Origin: Mesorhizobium prunaredense
GTDB taxonomy: Bacteria > Pseudomonadota > Alphaproteobacteria > Rhizobiales > Rhizobiaceae
Assembly (NCBI RefSeq): GCF_900156895.1
Contig: NZ_FTPD01000034.1
Coordinates: 77,994 to 141,993, forward strand
Direction: 5' to 3'
DNA length: 64,000 bases
Shown one piece after another: positions 52,931 through 61,544 of this stretch. The translations under genes and the position numbers were made by a program. Numbering within the stretch: position 1 is the first letter of the stretch; every line of letters begins with the position of its first letter. Under the pieces are notes generated by a model. The model saw only the letters and a program-made list of their open reading frames with translations. It made no database searches and was not told where the DNA came from.

Positions 52931-53569
52931 TCAGATTTCGACCAGATGGTCGTCCAGCTCGTTGCTGTCGCCGGAAGAAACCGGGAAATGCTCGGCCAGC
53001 ACCGCACCAGTCGCTTCGATCGCCTTGATGAAGCCGTCGGCGAGACGATCGTCGCTTGCATGCGCGGTAAGGTCGCGGACGACGCTGTCCCAGACATGCT
53101 GGCCGACACGGCTGTCGATGCCGCTGTCGGCGATCACTTCGGCGTAATGCTCGGCAATCGAAACGAACACCAGCACGCCGGTGCGCGCCGCGGTGCGATG
53201 GACGTTGCGGGCGAGGAACTGTTTTAGCGCATTGGCGTGCGCGGCCTGGTAGCGCAGCCGCCTCGGCACCAGGTGGATGCGCAATCCGGGCAGCGCCGAC
53301 AACAGCACAAGCACCGAGGCCATCGCCAGAAGCTGGGCGATGACGAAATGCGGCAAGCGGATCGACAGCCACCACGCTTCCAGCCCGTAACTGACGGCGA
53401 GGCTGACGACGAGCATGGCCAGCGTCGCCATGAAGGCGGCCGGAAAGAAATAGCCGTCGCTGGCATAGGCGACGACGCAGTAGATTTCGCCGTCGGTCTT
53501 CGATTCGGCGACGCGGATCGCCTTGGCGATGCGGTCATGGTCCTCGCGGCTGATCGGTCGAGTTGCCAT
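52931..53569 (-). CDS. TPM-domain membrane protein
   Basis: 212 residues from the ATG at 53569 with GGTGAG upstream; a GTG at 53581 overlapping the previous stop is possible. The short N-terminal DUF477-like part (ISREDHDRIAKAIRVAESKTDGEIY) is followed by two hydrophobic segments near residues 46-68 and 77-94. The second half (RTGVLVFVSIAEHYAEVIAD) resembles a TPM-type phosphatase/chaperone domain. It follows the other TPM gene and lemA, a group often found together. Confidence 0.82.
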   Translation of the reverse strand: MATRPISREDHDRIAKAIRVAESKTDGEIYCVVAYASDGYFFPAAFMATLAMLVVSLAVSYGLEAWWLSIRLPHFVIAQLLAMASVLVLLSALPGLRIHLVPRRLRYQAAHANALKQFLARNVHRTAARTGVLVFVSIAEHYAEVIADSGIDSRVGQHVWDSVVRDLTAHASDDRLADGFIKAIEATGAVLAEHFPVSSGDSNELDDHLVEI

Positions 53570-53577
53570 ATTGTGTC

Positions 53578-54468
53578 TCACCAGCTTCCTGAAGAACCGC
53601 CGCCACCGGACGAGCCGCCGCCGCCCGAAAACCCGCCACCGCCTGAGCCGCCGCCGCCCGACGACCAGCCTCCCCCGCCGGAACCACCCGACCAGCCGCC
53701 AGATGATTGCCGGCCCGGCTCGAACGTCATGCCCAGCCAGCGATAGCGACCGGGACCGATCTTCCGGCCGAAGATCGGCGGCAGGATGGAGGCGGCGATG
53801 CTGCCGAAGAAGATGATCGCCCAGATGCTTATGAAGATCGCAAAGAACAGATCGTCGGTGTTGAATGGCGGCTGCTGGTTGCGGGTCCCGCGCGCTTCCA
53901 GCTCTTCCGGATTGCCTTCCAGCACCATGACCATGTCGTCGACAGCCTTGGCTATGCCGCCGGAGAAATCGCCGGCGCGGAAGGCCGGCACCATGTCGTT
54001 TTCGATGATCAGCCTGGTGTGCAGGTCGGTCAGCATGCCTTCCAGCCCGTAGCCGACCTCGATGCGCATCTTGCGGTCGTTGCTGGCGACCAGCAAAAGC
54101 ACGCCATTGTCCTCGCCGGCCTGGCCGAGCCTCCAGGCGCGGAACAGACGATTGGCGTAGGACTCGATTTCCTCGCCGTCGAGGCTAGGAAGCGTCGCGA
54201 CGACGATCTGGTCGGAGCTCTTGGCCTCGAAATCCGCAAGTTTTTGGGTCAGCGCCGCCTCGGTCGCGGCATCGATGATGCCGGCATTGTCGACGACCCG
54301 CCCGGTCAGGGCAGGCAATTGGGCGGCAAGGGCGGCGAGGGGGAGGAAGAGAAGGCTTAGGGCGATGAACAGGATTGCAAGGCTGGCGTTCCGTCGCGCC
54401 CCCCTCTGTCCTGCCGGACAGAGGGGGGCGCGACGGAGTGCAAGGCTAACAGGGACCACGCTCACCAA
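53578..54468 (-). CDS. YgcG/TPM-domain protein with Gly/Ser-rich tail and coding palindromic insert
   Basis: 296 residues from a TTG at 54468 (a GTG at 54465 is also possible). The TPM domain (LTGRVVDNAGIIDAATEAALTQKL, then SSDQIVVATLPSLDG) lies at residues 54-175. One membrane segment follows near residue 215 and then a C-terminal tail of Gly/Ser repeats (about 50 residues). The N-terminal signal peptide is split by a palindromic element: residues 11-31 come from its insertion. Removing it restores the signal VSLAILFIALSLLFLPLAALAA. Between lemA and the second TPM gene. Confidence 0.85.
   Translation of the reverse strand: MVSVVPVSLALRRAPLCPAGQRGARRNASLAILFIALSLLFLPLAALAAQLPALTGRVVDNAGIIDAATEAALTQKLADFEAKSSDQIVVATLPSLDGEEIESYANRLFRAWRLGQAGEDNGVLLLVASNDRKMRIEVGYGLEGMLTDLHTRLIIENDMVPAFRAGDFSGGIAKAVDDMVMVLEGNPEELEARGTRNQQPPFNTDDLFFAIFISIWAIIFFGSIAASILPPIFGRKIGPGRYRWLGMTFEPGRQSSGGWSGGSGGGGWSSGGGGSGGGGFSGGGGSSGGGGSSGSW
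54390..54437. mobile_element. Palindromic mobile element within a CDS, with 9-bp target duplication
   Basis: Arms of 22 bp (54390-54411 and 54416-54437) are perfectly complementary around a TGCC loop. The GCGCCCCCCTCTGTCC core is shared with the repeats at 8, 18967 and 57224. TGCAAGGCT occurs on both sides (54376-54384 and 54439-54447), reading as Ser-Leu-Ala in the gene's frame at each place. The repeat-to-repeat distance is 63 bp, so the reading frame is kept. This is a strong sign of a target-duplicating insertion. Confidence 0.75.
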
Positions 54469-54475
54469 GCGTCGA

Positions 54476-55108
54476 TCACCCGCCCTGCTGCGTGCCGAAA
54501 TCGACCTTCGGCGTCTGCATCTTGTCTTCCTCGATGGTGAAATTCGCGAACGGCTGATTGTCGCGGAACCACAGTGTCGCCCAAATCACCGACGGGAAGG
54601 TCCGCAGCGTCAGATTATACTCCCGCACCGCCTCGATATAGTCGCGGCGGGCGACCGAGATGCGGTTCTCGGTGCCTTCGAGCTGCGCCTGCAGCGCCAG
54701 AAAATTCTGATTGGCCTTGAGGTCGGGATAATTCTCCACCACTGCCAGCAACCGCGACAGCGCGCTGGTCAGGCCGGCTTGACTGTCCTGGAATCTCTTG
54801 ACCGCTTCCGGATCGCTCAGCGTGTCGGGCGTCACCGTTACCTGCGTCGCCTTGGCGCGCGCCTCGACCACGGCATCGAGCGTATCCTTCTCATGCGCCG
54901 CATAGCCCTTGACCGTCTCGACCAGGTTGGGGATGAGATCGGCGCGGCGCTGGTACTGGTTCAGCACCTGGCTCCATGCGGCCTTGGCGTTTTCCTCCGC
55001 CGTCGGAATGGTGTTGTAGCCGCAGCCGGCCAGCAGCGGCAGCACGATCGCCATCATCAGCAAGGCTGGCAGGTTGCGGAAGACGAAAGGGGAGGAAAGG
55101 GCAGGCAT
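54476..55108 (-). CDS. lemA: LemA-family lipoprotein
   Basis: 210 residues from the ATG at 55108; an upstream extension to 55204 is excluded because a ribosome site (GAGGGAT) precedes the inner ATG. The lipobox PLLAGC gives Cys29. LemA core: TAEENAKAAWSQVLNQYQRRADLIPNLVE, then NYPDLKANQNFLALQAQLEGTENRI. These membrane-tethered helical proteins often partner TPM-domain proteins; here the two TPM genes follow directly. No biochemical role is known. Confidence 0.92.
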   Translation of the reverse strand: MPALSSPFVFRNLPALLMMAIVLPLLAGCGYNTIPTAEENAKAAWSQVLNQYQRRADLIPNLVETVKGYAAHEKDTLDAVVEARAKATQVTVTPDTLSDPEAVKRFQDSQAGLTSALSRLLAVVENYPDLKANQNFLALQAQLEGTENRISVARRDYIEAVREYNLTLRTFPSVIWATLWFRDNQPFANFTIEEDKMQTPKVDFGTQQGG

Positions 55109-55270
55109 GGAAAAATCCCTCAACAAGACTGACGGGCGAAGCATTACCACAATCCGCGCGCAAGAACATGACCTCAACCTGGCGCGCTGCTGGTGCTTTA
55201 TCATTCACTGTCAGGCCCTGTAACTGGCCGGGCGAACAGGTTAAACTCGCTGCGAAAACAGGGCATAGCC

Positions 55271-55513
55271 ATGGCGGGACGCCAGGACAGCGACGACGAA
55301 TCGCGCCGCATCATCGAGCGCGTGGCACGTGAAACCGACCCGGCCTCGTCCGTTGCGCGGACCGCGAAGGGCGCGCGCGATGACGTCACTGCTGCAGACG
55401 CCGACCGGGCGGACCCGATCGAATATTGGGGCACGCGCATCGGCCGGGCGCTGGGGCTCATTGTCGGCATTGGCCTGTTGATCTGGCTCGTGCTTTTCAT
55501 CATCCAGGGTTAG
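55271..55513 (+). CDS. Small single-span membrane protein
   Basis: 80 residues from the ATG at 55271 (MAGRQDSDDESRRIIERVAR). A charged N-terminal half is followed by one membrane helix near the end (ALGLIVGIGLLIWLVLFII), which would leave the polar part in the cytoplasm. The family is not recognised, though short proteins of this form are common in rhizobia. It lies 7 bp before pdxY and may be co-transcribed. Start choice and function are uncertain. Confidence 0.65.
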   Translation: MAGRQDSDDESRRIIERVARETDPASSVARTAKGARDDVTAADADRADPIEYWGTRIGRALGLIVGIGLLIWLVLFIIQG

Positions 55514-55520
55514 GAACCTC

Positions 55521-56405
55521 GTGAGCACCGAAGAACACGACGCGCCGCGCGCGGTCATCGTCATTTCCAGCCATGTCGCGCGCGGCTCGGTCGGCAACCG
55601 CGCCGCGGTCTTTGCGCTGGAGACGCTGGGCTTTCCGGTGTGGGCGGTGCCGACCGTCATCCTGCCCTGGCATCCGGGCCATGGACGGGCGACACGCATC
55701 GTGCCGCCGCTCGATCAATTCAGGGCACTGATGGCCGATCTCGAGCGCGCGCCATGGCTGGGCGAGGTCGGCGCGGTGCTGTCCGGCTATCTCGGCGAAG
55801 GCGGCCAGGCCGACGCCGTCGCCTCGCTGGTCGGCGCGGTCAAGGCGAAGACGCCGGACGCCGTCTATATCTGCGACCCGGTGATGGGCGATTCGGGCGG
55901 GCTCTATGTGCCGGAGACGACCGCCATCGCCATGCGCGACCGGCTGATGCCGATCGCCGACATCGCCACGCCCAACCGCTACGAGCTGGAATGGATGGCG
56001 GGAGCGCCGTTGCCCGACCTCAAAGCGGTGATGGCGGCCGCCCTTCATGCCGGGCCGTCGACCATGCTGGTCACGTCGGCGCCGGCGATGATGGCCGGCG
56101 GCACCGGCAATCTGCTGCTCGACGGCAACCAGGCGCTGCTCGCCGAGCATCGCCTCATCGACAAGCCGCCCAATGGGCTCGGCGACCTGACGGCGGCCGT
56201 CTATCTGGCGCGTATCCTGTCCGGCCAGCCGGCGATCAAGGCACTGCAGTCGACCACGGCGGCGGTCTACGAGATCCTGGCGCGCACCGCCAAGCGCGGC
56301 GGCGACGAATTGCAGCTCGAAACCGACGCACAGAGCCTATCGCACCCGATGGCCATGGTGCAGCTTCGCCATCTCCTGCATCCGGGGCGGGACAAAAGAG
56401 CGTGA
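55521..56405 (+). CDS. pdxY: Pyridoxal kinase
   Basis: 294 residues from the GTG at 55521. ISSHVARGSVGNRAAVFALE (substrate site), ICDPVMGDSGGLYVPE, then ATPNRYELEWMAG and the ATP-site NGLGDLTAAVYLARIL match the ribokinase-like pyridoxal kinases. It phosphorylates pyridoxal (salvage of vitamin B6) in the cytoplasm. The catalytic Asp in GLGD is present. Its stop overlaps the DUF429 gene start (GTGA). Confidence 0.92.
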   Translation: MSTEEHDAPRAVIVISSHVARGSVGNRAAVFALETLGFPVWAVPTVILPWHPGHGRATRIVPPLDQFRALMADLERAPWLGEVGAVLSGYLGEGGQADAVASLVGAVKAKTPDAVYICDPVMGDSGGLYVPETTAIAMRDRLMPIADIATPNRYELEWMAGAPLPDLKAVMAAALHAGPSTMLVTSAPAMMAGGTGNLLLDGNQALLAEHRLIDKPPNGLGDLTAAVYLARILSGQPAIKALQSTTAAVYEILARTAKRGGDELQLETDAQSLSHPMAMVQLRHLLHPGRDKRA

Positions 56406-57157
56406 CTGTCGTCGGTGTCGATGGCTGCAAGGCCGGCTGGATCGCCGTTCGCCGCGATCCGGGCGCAGCACCCTCGGCAGCCGTTTTTGCCAGCTTCGCA
56501 GCACTGCTCGACGCATTGCCGGCCGATGCGACAGTCGCCGTCGACATGCCGATCGGCCTGCCCGATCTTTCGCAAAAGGGCGGCCGCGGGCCGGAAGCGC
56601 TGGTGCGGCCGCTGCTTGGCAACAGGCAGTCCAGTGTCTTCGCCATCCCCTCGCGTGCGGCGCTTTACGCGCATACGGATGGCTTCACCACAATCGAGGC
56701 CTGGCATGTCGCGCATCGCCAGGCAAGCGAAGTGGCCAAGGCGACCTCCGATCCGCCGCGCGGCGTCTCGATTCAGGCTTTTGGCATCTTTGCCAAGATC
56801 CGCGAGATCGATGCCGTGCTGATCGCGCGTCCCGAACTGCGCCGCCGCGTCTTCGAATCGCATCCGGAAGTCGCCTTCTGCCGGCTGAACGACGACCAGG
56901 CGATGCGCCTGCCGAAGAAGATCAAGGGCGCCGTCAACCCGGCCGGCATGGCGGAACGCAAGGCGCTGCTTTGCCGGCACGGTTATATCAGGGGCTTTCT
57001 CGACCGGCCGCCGCCGCGAGGCGCTGCTGCGGACGACTTTCTCGACGCCGCAGCGATGATGCTGATCGCCGGCCGCATCGCCAGCGGCGAGGCAAGGCCG
57101 TTTCCGGATCCGCCGCTCGCCGACCGATTTGGCATCCCTGTGGCGATCTGGGCGTGA
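56402..57157 (+). CDS. DUF429-domain protein
   Basis: 251 residues from the GTG at 56402, overlapping the pdxY stop. The sequence VVGVDGCKAGWIAVRR near the N-terminus and the acidic VAVDMPIGLPD are DUF429 landmarks; SSVFAIPSRAAL and FESHPEVAFCRLN follow. The fold is predicted to be RNase H-like, with the aspartates in GVDGC and AVDMPIG as possible metal ligands. No activity is known. The tight coupling to pdxY suggests a shared transcript but not necessarily a shared job. Confidence 0.87.
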   Translation: MTVVGVDGCKAGWIAVRRDPGAAPSAAVFASFAALLDALPADATVAVDMPIGLPDLSQKGGRGPEALVRPLLGNRQSSVFAIPSRAALYAHTDGFTTIEAWHVAHRQASEVAKATSDPPRGVSIQAFGIFAKIREIDAVLIARPELRRRVFESHPEVAFCRLNDDQAMRLPKKIKGAVNPAGMAERKALLCRHGYIRGFLDRPPPRGAAADDFLDAAAMMLIAGRIASGEARPFPDPPLADRFGIPVAIWA

Positions 57158-57223
57158 GGCGAGCGCCATCGCACCCCCTCTCCCCCGTTTCGTGGTTGGG
57201 AATAGGTTTATGTCGAAGTCGGT

Positions 57224-57256
57224 GATCCTTCGCGCCCCCTCTGTCCCTCCGACGTG
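57224..57256. repeat. Fragment of RIME-like repeat, copy 4
   Basis: GATCCTTCGCGCCCCCTCTGTCC matches the inverted form of copy 1 (GATCCTTCGCGCCCCCCTCTGTCC) apart from one missing C. The closing arm is degraded after that. It lies downstream of the DUF429 gene in the 217-bp gap before the carbonic anhydrase. Confidence 0.7.
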
Positions 57257-57374
57257 TCGATCGTTCGCAGCCAGCCATCGCGATTCAGCATTGCTCGCGA
57301 CCGGCTTTTGCCGCTAGAGCCTTCCTGACCTAAAAGAGCTGCCGCCTAACCCGGAAAGGCTCCAGACATCACCG

Positions 57375-58019
57375 ATGCCTCATCTCCCTGACCATCTGCT
57401 CACCGGCTACCGCAATTTCATGAACGGCCGCTATCTCGCCGAAAGCGGACGCTATCGCTCGCTTGCTCGCGAGGGCCAGGCCCCCGAAACGATGATCATT
57501 GCTTGCTGCGACTCGCGCGCGGCTCCCGAGGCGATCTTTGACGCAGGCCCCGGCGAACTGTTCGTGCTGCGCAATGTCGGCAATCTGGTGCCGCCCTATG
57601 CGCCCGACGACCAGTTCCACTCGACCTCGGCGGCGCTTGAGTTCGCCGTGCAAAGCCTCAAGGTGAAGAACATCGTGGTGATGGGCCATGGCCGCTGCGG
57701 CGGCATCCGCGCGGCACTCGACAGTACGGCCGCGCCCTTGTCGCCCGGCGACTTCATCGGCAAGTGGATGAGCCTGATCGCGCCGGCGGCCGAGACCGTG
57801 TCGTCCAGCACCTTCATGACGGCGACCGAGCGGCAGACCGCGCTCGAGCGCATTTCGATCCGCTATTCAATCGCCAATCTCAGGACCTTTCCCTGCGTCT
57901 CGATCCTGGAAGGCAAGGGACGGCTGTCGCTGCACGGCGCCTGGTTCGACATCTCGACCGGCGAGCTCTGGGTGATGAACAAGGACACCGGTGACTTCGA
58001 GCGGCCGGAGATGACGTAG
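57375..58019 (+). CDS. Beta-class carbonic anhydrase
   Basis: 214 residues. Zinc ligands Cys44 (ACCDSR, with Asp46-Arg48), His105 and Cys108 (GHGRCGGI) are all present. The enzyme interconverts CO2 and bicarbonate to feed carboxylases and pH control. Additional landmarks are RNVGNLVPPY and STSAALEFAVQSL. A weak AT-rich stretch before the gene may hold the promoter. It is 9 bp upstream of the small secreted protein gene. Confidence 0.95.
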   Translation: MPHLPDHLLTGYRNFMNGRYLAESGRYRSLAREGQAPETMIIACCDSRAAPEAIFDAGPGELFVLRNVGNLVPPYAPDDQFHSTSAALEFAVQSLKVKNIVVMGHGRCGGIRAALDSTAAPLSPGDFIGKWMSLIAPAAETVSSSTFMTATERQTALERISIRYSIANLRTFPCVSILEGKGRLSLHGAWFDISTGELWVMNKDTGDFERPEMT

Positions 58020-58028
58020 GAGGGTTGC

Positions 58029-58439
58029 ATGGCATGCCGTTCGATCGCTTTGGCCGCAGCGGCGCTGCTGTTTTCAGTCATATCCGCCCGCGCCGACGAC
58101 GGCGCGCTCATCGGCCGTTGGTATGCGGCGCTGCTGGTCGCCGATCGCACGGAACTGTCGGACCTGCTTGCCGACGACGTCCGGATAAAACTCGACGATC
58201 TCGGTGTCGTCCAGACCAAGCAGGAATTCATCGCCTCCATCGACGACTGGGAGGGCGCAGTCGCCGGGGCTGAAATCCGGCATCGCATCGAGAAGACCGA
58301 AAGCGGCGTCACCACGGTGATCGCCTGTTATGATTTCCCCAACAACGACGTGCTGATGCAGGAAACCTTCGCGATCGCCGAAAACCGCATCACCGCCAGT
58401 TCGCAGGCGGCGATCGCCGAAAACTGCGACAGCTACTGA
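58029..58439 (+). CDS. Secreted NTF2/SnoaL-like protein
   Basis: 136 residues. A signal peptide (SIALAAAALLFSVISARADD) is followed by a domain with the NTF2-like pattern IGRWYAALLVADRTELSDLL, ADDVRIKLDDLG and FIASIDDWEGA. Two cysteines (IACYDF and AENCDSY) could form a disulfide. Ligand and function are unknown. GGAGGG precedes the ATG, 9 bp after the carbonic anhydrase stop, so the two genes share a transcript. Confidence 0.82.
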   Translation: MACRSIALAAAALLFSVISARADDGALIGRWYAALLVADRTELSDLLADDVRIKLDDLGVVQTKQEFIASIDDWEGAVAGAEIRHRIEKTESGVTTVIACYDFPNNDVLMQETFAIAENRITASSQAAIAENCDSY

Positions 58440-58540
58440 CCAGCCGCGATATTGCGTGCGGCAAGCCGGCGCCTTACATCGGTGACGCTCCGCCTCATCC
58501 CGCACTTAGCGAAAGCCCCTCACTTAGCGAAAGATTGCCC

Positions 58541-60595
58541 ATGCCGTCCACGAAAGCCGTCGACCTCGCCGCCCATCCGCTGACCACCTGGCAAGGGCCG
58601 CTCGGCCTGCCCGATTTCTCCCGCATCGGCGACGGCGATTTTTCCGAGGTTTTCGATGCGGCATTGACGGCGCACGAGGCCGAGATCGAGGCGATATCAG
58701 GCAATGCCGAGACCCCGACCATCGAGAATACGCTTGCGGCACTCGAGCTCGGCGGCGAAGCGCTCGACCATGTCTCGTCGATCTTCTGGTGCCGGGTCGG
58801 CGCCCACACCAACGAGGCGATCCAGGCGCTGGAGCGCGACATCTCGCCAAAGATGTCGCGGCATTTCTCGGCGATCTCGATGAACGAGCGGCTGTTTGCC
58901 CGCATCGACGATCTCTACCAGCGCCGCCACGCGCTGAAGCTCGATGCCGAAACGCTGCGGGTGCTGGAAAAGACCTGGAAAAATTTCGTCCGTTCCGGCG
59001 CCAAGCTCGACGCCGAGGGCAAGAAACGGCTGGCGGCGATCAATGAGGAGCTGTCGTCGCTCGGCACGAATTTCGGCCAGAACCTGCTTGCCGACGAGCG
59101 CGACTGGGCGCTGTTCCTCGACGCGGCCGACCTTGCCGGCCTGCCGGAATTCCTGAAAAGCGCGATGGCCGAGGCCGCCGAGATGCGCGGCCAGAAGGGC
59201 CGCTATGCCGTCACCCTGTCGCGCTCGATCTACGAGCCGTTCTCGACCTTCTCCGAGCGCCGTGACCTGCGCGAGATCGCCTTCCGCGCCTTCACCATGC
59301 GCGGCCAGAACGGCGGCGCCACCGACAACACCGCCGTGGTGCGCGATATGCTGCGTCTGCGAGCCGAAAAGGCGAAGCTGCTCGGCTACGCTTCCTACGC
59401 CGCGCTGAAGCTCGACGACACCATGGCAAAGACGCCGGAGGCGGTGCATAAGCTGCTCGACCCGGTCTGGGAAAAGGCGGTGGAAAAGGCCGCAAGCGAT
59501 CAGATCGAATTGCAGCGGCTGGCGGCCGAGGCCGGCAGCAACGAAGAATTCGCCGCCTGGGACTGGCGCTTCTATCAGGAGAAACTGCGCGCCGAGAAAT
59601 TCGCCTTCGACGAGGCCGAGCTGAAGCCCTATCTGCAGCTCGACCGCATCATCGACGCCTGTTTCGACGTGGCGACAAAATTGTTCGGCATCAGCTTCGA
59701 GGAGAAGCAAGGCATTGCCACCTGGCACCCGGACGCGCGCGTTTTCGTCGTCAGGAGTGCCGACGGCAGCGAGCGCGGGCTGTTCCTGGCCGACTATTTC
59801 GCGCGGCCCTCAAAGCGCTCCGGCGCCTGGATGAGCGCGCTGAAATCCGGCTACAAGCTTGGCGATGGCTCCAAGCCGGTCATCTACAACATCATGAATT
59901 TCGCCAAGCCGCCGGAGGGCGAGGCAGCACTTTTGTCGGTCGATGAGGCCAAAACCCTGTTCCACGAATTCGGTCATGCGCTGCATGGCATGCTGACCGA
60001 AGTCACCTGGCCATCGGTCGCGGGCACCTCGGTCAGCCGCGATTTCGTCGAACTGCCCTCGCAGCTCTACGAGCACTGGCTGACGGTGCCGACGGTGCTG
60101 GAAAAGCATGCGCTGCACGTGAAGACCGGCAAACCGATGCCGAAGGCGCTGGTCGACAAGATGCTGGCGGCGCGCACCTTCGGCGCCGGCTTCGCCACTG
60201 TCGAGTTCACTGCCTCAGCACTGGTCGACATGGCCTACCACGCGCGGTCGGATGCGCCGGACGAGCCGCTTCGTTTCGAAGCCGAAACGCTCGAGAAGCT
60301 CAACATGCCCGACACCATCGCCATGCGCCACCGCACCCCGCATTTCGGCCACATCTTTGCCGGCGACGGCTATTCGGCCGGCTACTATTCCTACATGTGG
60401 TCGGAGGTGCTCGACGCCGACGCCTTCGCCGCCTTCGAGGAGACGGGCGACCCGTTCAATCCGGCGCTGGCCGAGCGGCTCAGAAAAAACATCTATGCCG
60501 CCGGCGGTTCGAAAGACCCGGAAGAACTCTACACCGCCTTCCGCGGCAAGATGCCGTCGCCCGAAGCGATGATGATCAAGCGCGGGCTGGTCTAG
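58541..60595 (+). CDS. M3-family oligopeptidase (PrlC/Dcp type)
   Basis: 684 residues from the ATG at 58541. The zinc motif LFHEFGHALHGML (HExxH, with a downstream Glu ligand in the ELPSQLYEHWL helix) lies in the C-terminal third. The helical shell is typical of oligopeptidase A and dipeptidyl carboxypeptidase. It degrades short peptides in the cytoplasm. Two 13-bp direct repeats CACTTAGCGAAAG (58503-58515 and 58521-58533) lie just before the start. Complete. Confidence 0.95.
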   Translation: MPSTKAVDLAAHPLTTWQGPLGLPDFSRIGDGDFSEVFDAALTAHEAEIEAISGNAETPTIENTLAALELGGEALDHVSSIFWCRVGAHTNEAIQALERDISPKMSRHFSAISMNERLFARIDDLYQRRHALKLDAETLRVLEKTWKNFVRSGAKLDAEGKKRLAAINEELSSLGTNFGQNLLADERDWALFLDAADLAGLPEFLKSAMAEAAEMRGQKGRYAVTLSRSIYEPFSTFSERRDLREIAFRAFTMRGQNGGATDNTAVVRDMLRLRAEKAKLLGYASYAALKLDDTMAKTPEAVHKLLDPVWEKAVEKAASDQIELQRLAAEAGSNEEFAAWDWRFYQEKLRAEKFAFDEAELKPYLQLDRIIDACFDVATKLFGISFEEKQGIATWHPDARVFVVRSADGSERGLFLADYFARPSKRSGAWMSALKSGYKLGDGSKPVIYNIMNFAKPPEGEAALLSVDEAKTLFHEFGHALHGMLTEVTWPSVAGTSVSRDFVELPSQLYEHWLTVPTVLEKHALHVKTGKPMPKALVDKMLAARTFGAGFATVEFTASALVDMAYHARSDAPDEPLRFEAETLEKLNMPDTIAMRHRTPHFGHIFAGDGYSAGYYSYMWSEVLDADAFAAFEETGDPFNPALAERLRKNIYAAGGSKDPEELYTAFRGKMPSPEAMMIKRGLV

Positions 60596-60672
60596 AGCGA
60601 GGGCCAACGGACCAAATCGCCAACCTCGGCGGACCGACGAAGTCTGATCAAAGCACCCCGCAGCAGGCCACC

Positions 60673-61002
60673 TTAACGCGGCGCGCTTGGGCCGCCACCC
60701 AACGCCTCGATGCATCTCGCCAGCGCCGCCGGATCGCCTGATATGCGCAGCGTCTTCAGCCGGGCCGTGCCGCCGGCGACGACCGAGACGGCCGATCGCG
60801 GCACTTCGAGCGCCTTGGCGACTAGCCGTTCGAGCGCTTGATTGGCGGCGCCGTTTTCCGGCACGGCGCGGACGCGCGCCTTCAGGTGGCTTCGCCCGTC
60901 TGCCGAGATCTCGATGCCTTCGAGCCTGTCCATCGCCGCTTTCGGCGTCAGCCGGACGAACAGGTCGACGCCGTCGTTACGCGGGCGAAACGGCCCGGTC
61001 AT
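60673..61002 (-). CDS. DUF167/YggU-family protein
   Basis: 109 residues. DLFVRLTPKAAMDRLEGIE and LKARVRAVPENGAANQALERLVAKAL form the DUF167 fold; SAVSVVAGGTARLKTLRISG completes it. No function is established. It is downstream of a YggT gene on the same strand, 10 bp away. This pair (YggT-YggU) is conserved in many bacteria, often near yggS, but here yggS is far off at 13030. Confidence 0.93.
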   Translation of the reverse strand: MTGPFRPRNDGVDLFVRLTPKAAMDRLEGIEISADGRSHLKARVRAVPENGAANQALERLVAKALEVPRSAVSVVAGGTARLKTLRISGDPAALARCIEALGGGPSAPR

Positions 61003-61012
61003 GGAACCGCCG

Positions 61013-61303
61013 TCAGACGACCAGCGGCGCCACCGTGGTGAGCAGGAACTGCCGCAGGAAGAACAGGATCAGAAGCAGGATGATCGGCGAAATGTCGATC
61101 CCGCCGAGGTCGGGCAAGAAGCGGCGGATAGGCCGCAGAGCCGGCTCGGTCAGCCGGAAGAGCATGTTGCTGACGCTATCGACGAACTGGTTGCGCGAGT
61201 TGACGACGTTGAAGGCGTAGAGCCATGAGAAAATCGCCGAAGCGATGATGATCCACCAATAAATGTCAAGCGCCAGGACAATGGTCTGAATGAGGGCTAT
61301 CAT
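61013..61303 (-). CDS. YggT-family membrane protein
   Basis: 96 residues from the ATG at 61303. Two hydrophobic helices (IALIQTIVLALDIYWWIIIA and ISPIILLLILFFLRQFLL) flank the family motif VDSVSNMLFRLTEPALRPIRRFLP, near residues 42-65. The family is linked to cell shape, turgor or osmotic tolerance in other bacteria; the details are not certain. The upstream extension to 61354 is excluded. Confidence 0.92.
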   Translation of the reverse strand: MIALIQTIVLALDIYWWIIIASAIFSWLYAFNVVNSRNQFVDSVSNMLFRLTEPALRPIRRFLPDLGGIDISPIILLLILFFLRQFLLTTVAPLVV

Positions 61304-61421
61304 GCCGGTCTCCGATTGTTGCCGACATGTAGCCATTGCAGGCGAACGCGGCAAGAGCCAGCTTCCGCGGCACGCTCGGCCGGGTGACTGGCCCCGCGCG
61401 GTTTTTGGGCAAAACGCAGTC

Positions 61422-61450
61422 TTGACAGGAAACCGCAGCGCCCGATAAAT
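61422..61450 (+). promoter_or_regulatory. Sigma-70-type promoter of tRNA-Ala
   Basis: TTGACA (61422-61427), a 17-nt spacer and ATAAAT (61445-61450) lie 19 bp before the tRNA. The spacing and the perfect -35 are as expected for a stable-RNA promoter. Confidence 0.8.
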
Positions 61451-61468
61451 GCGCCCATTCCGCTGGAC

Positions 61469-61544
<76 letters not shown>

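Noticed and set aside
58503..58533. Two copies of CACTTAGCGAAAG before the M3 peptidase start, as a regulatory array
   Set aside because: Only two 13-bp copies occur and the spacing is small; this may be a chance duplication. It is noted under the peptidase instead.
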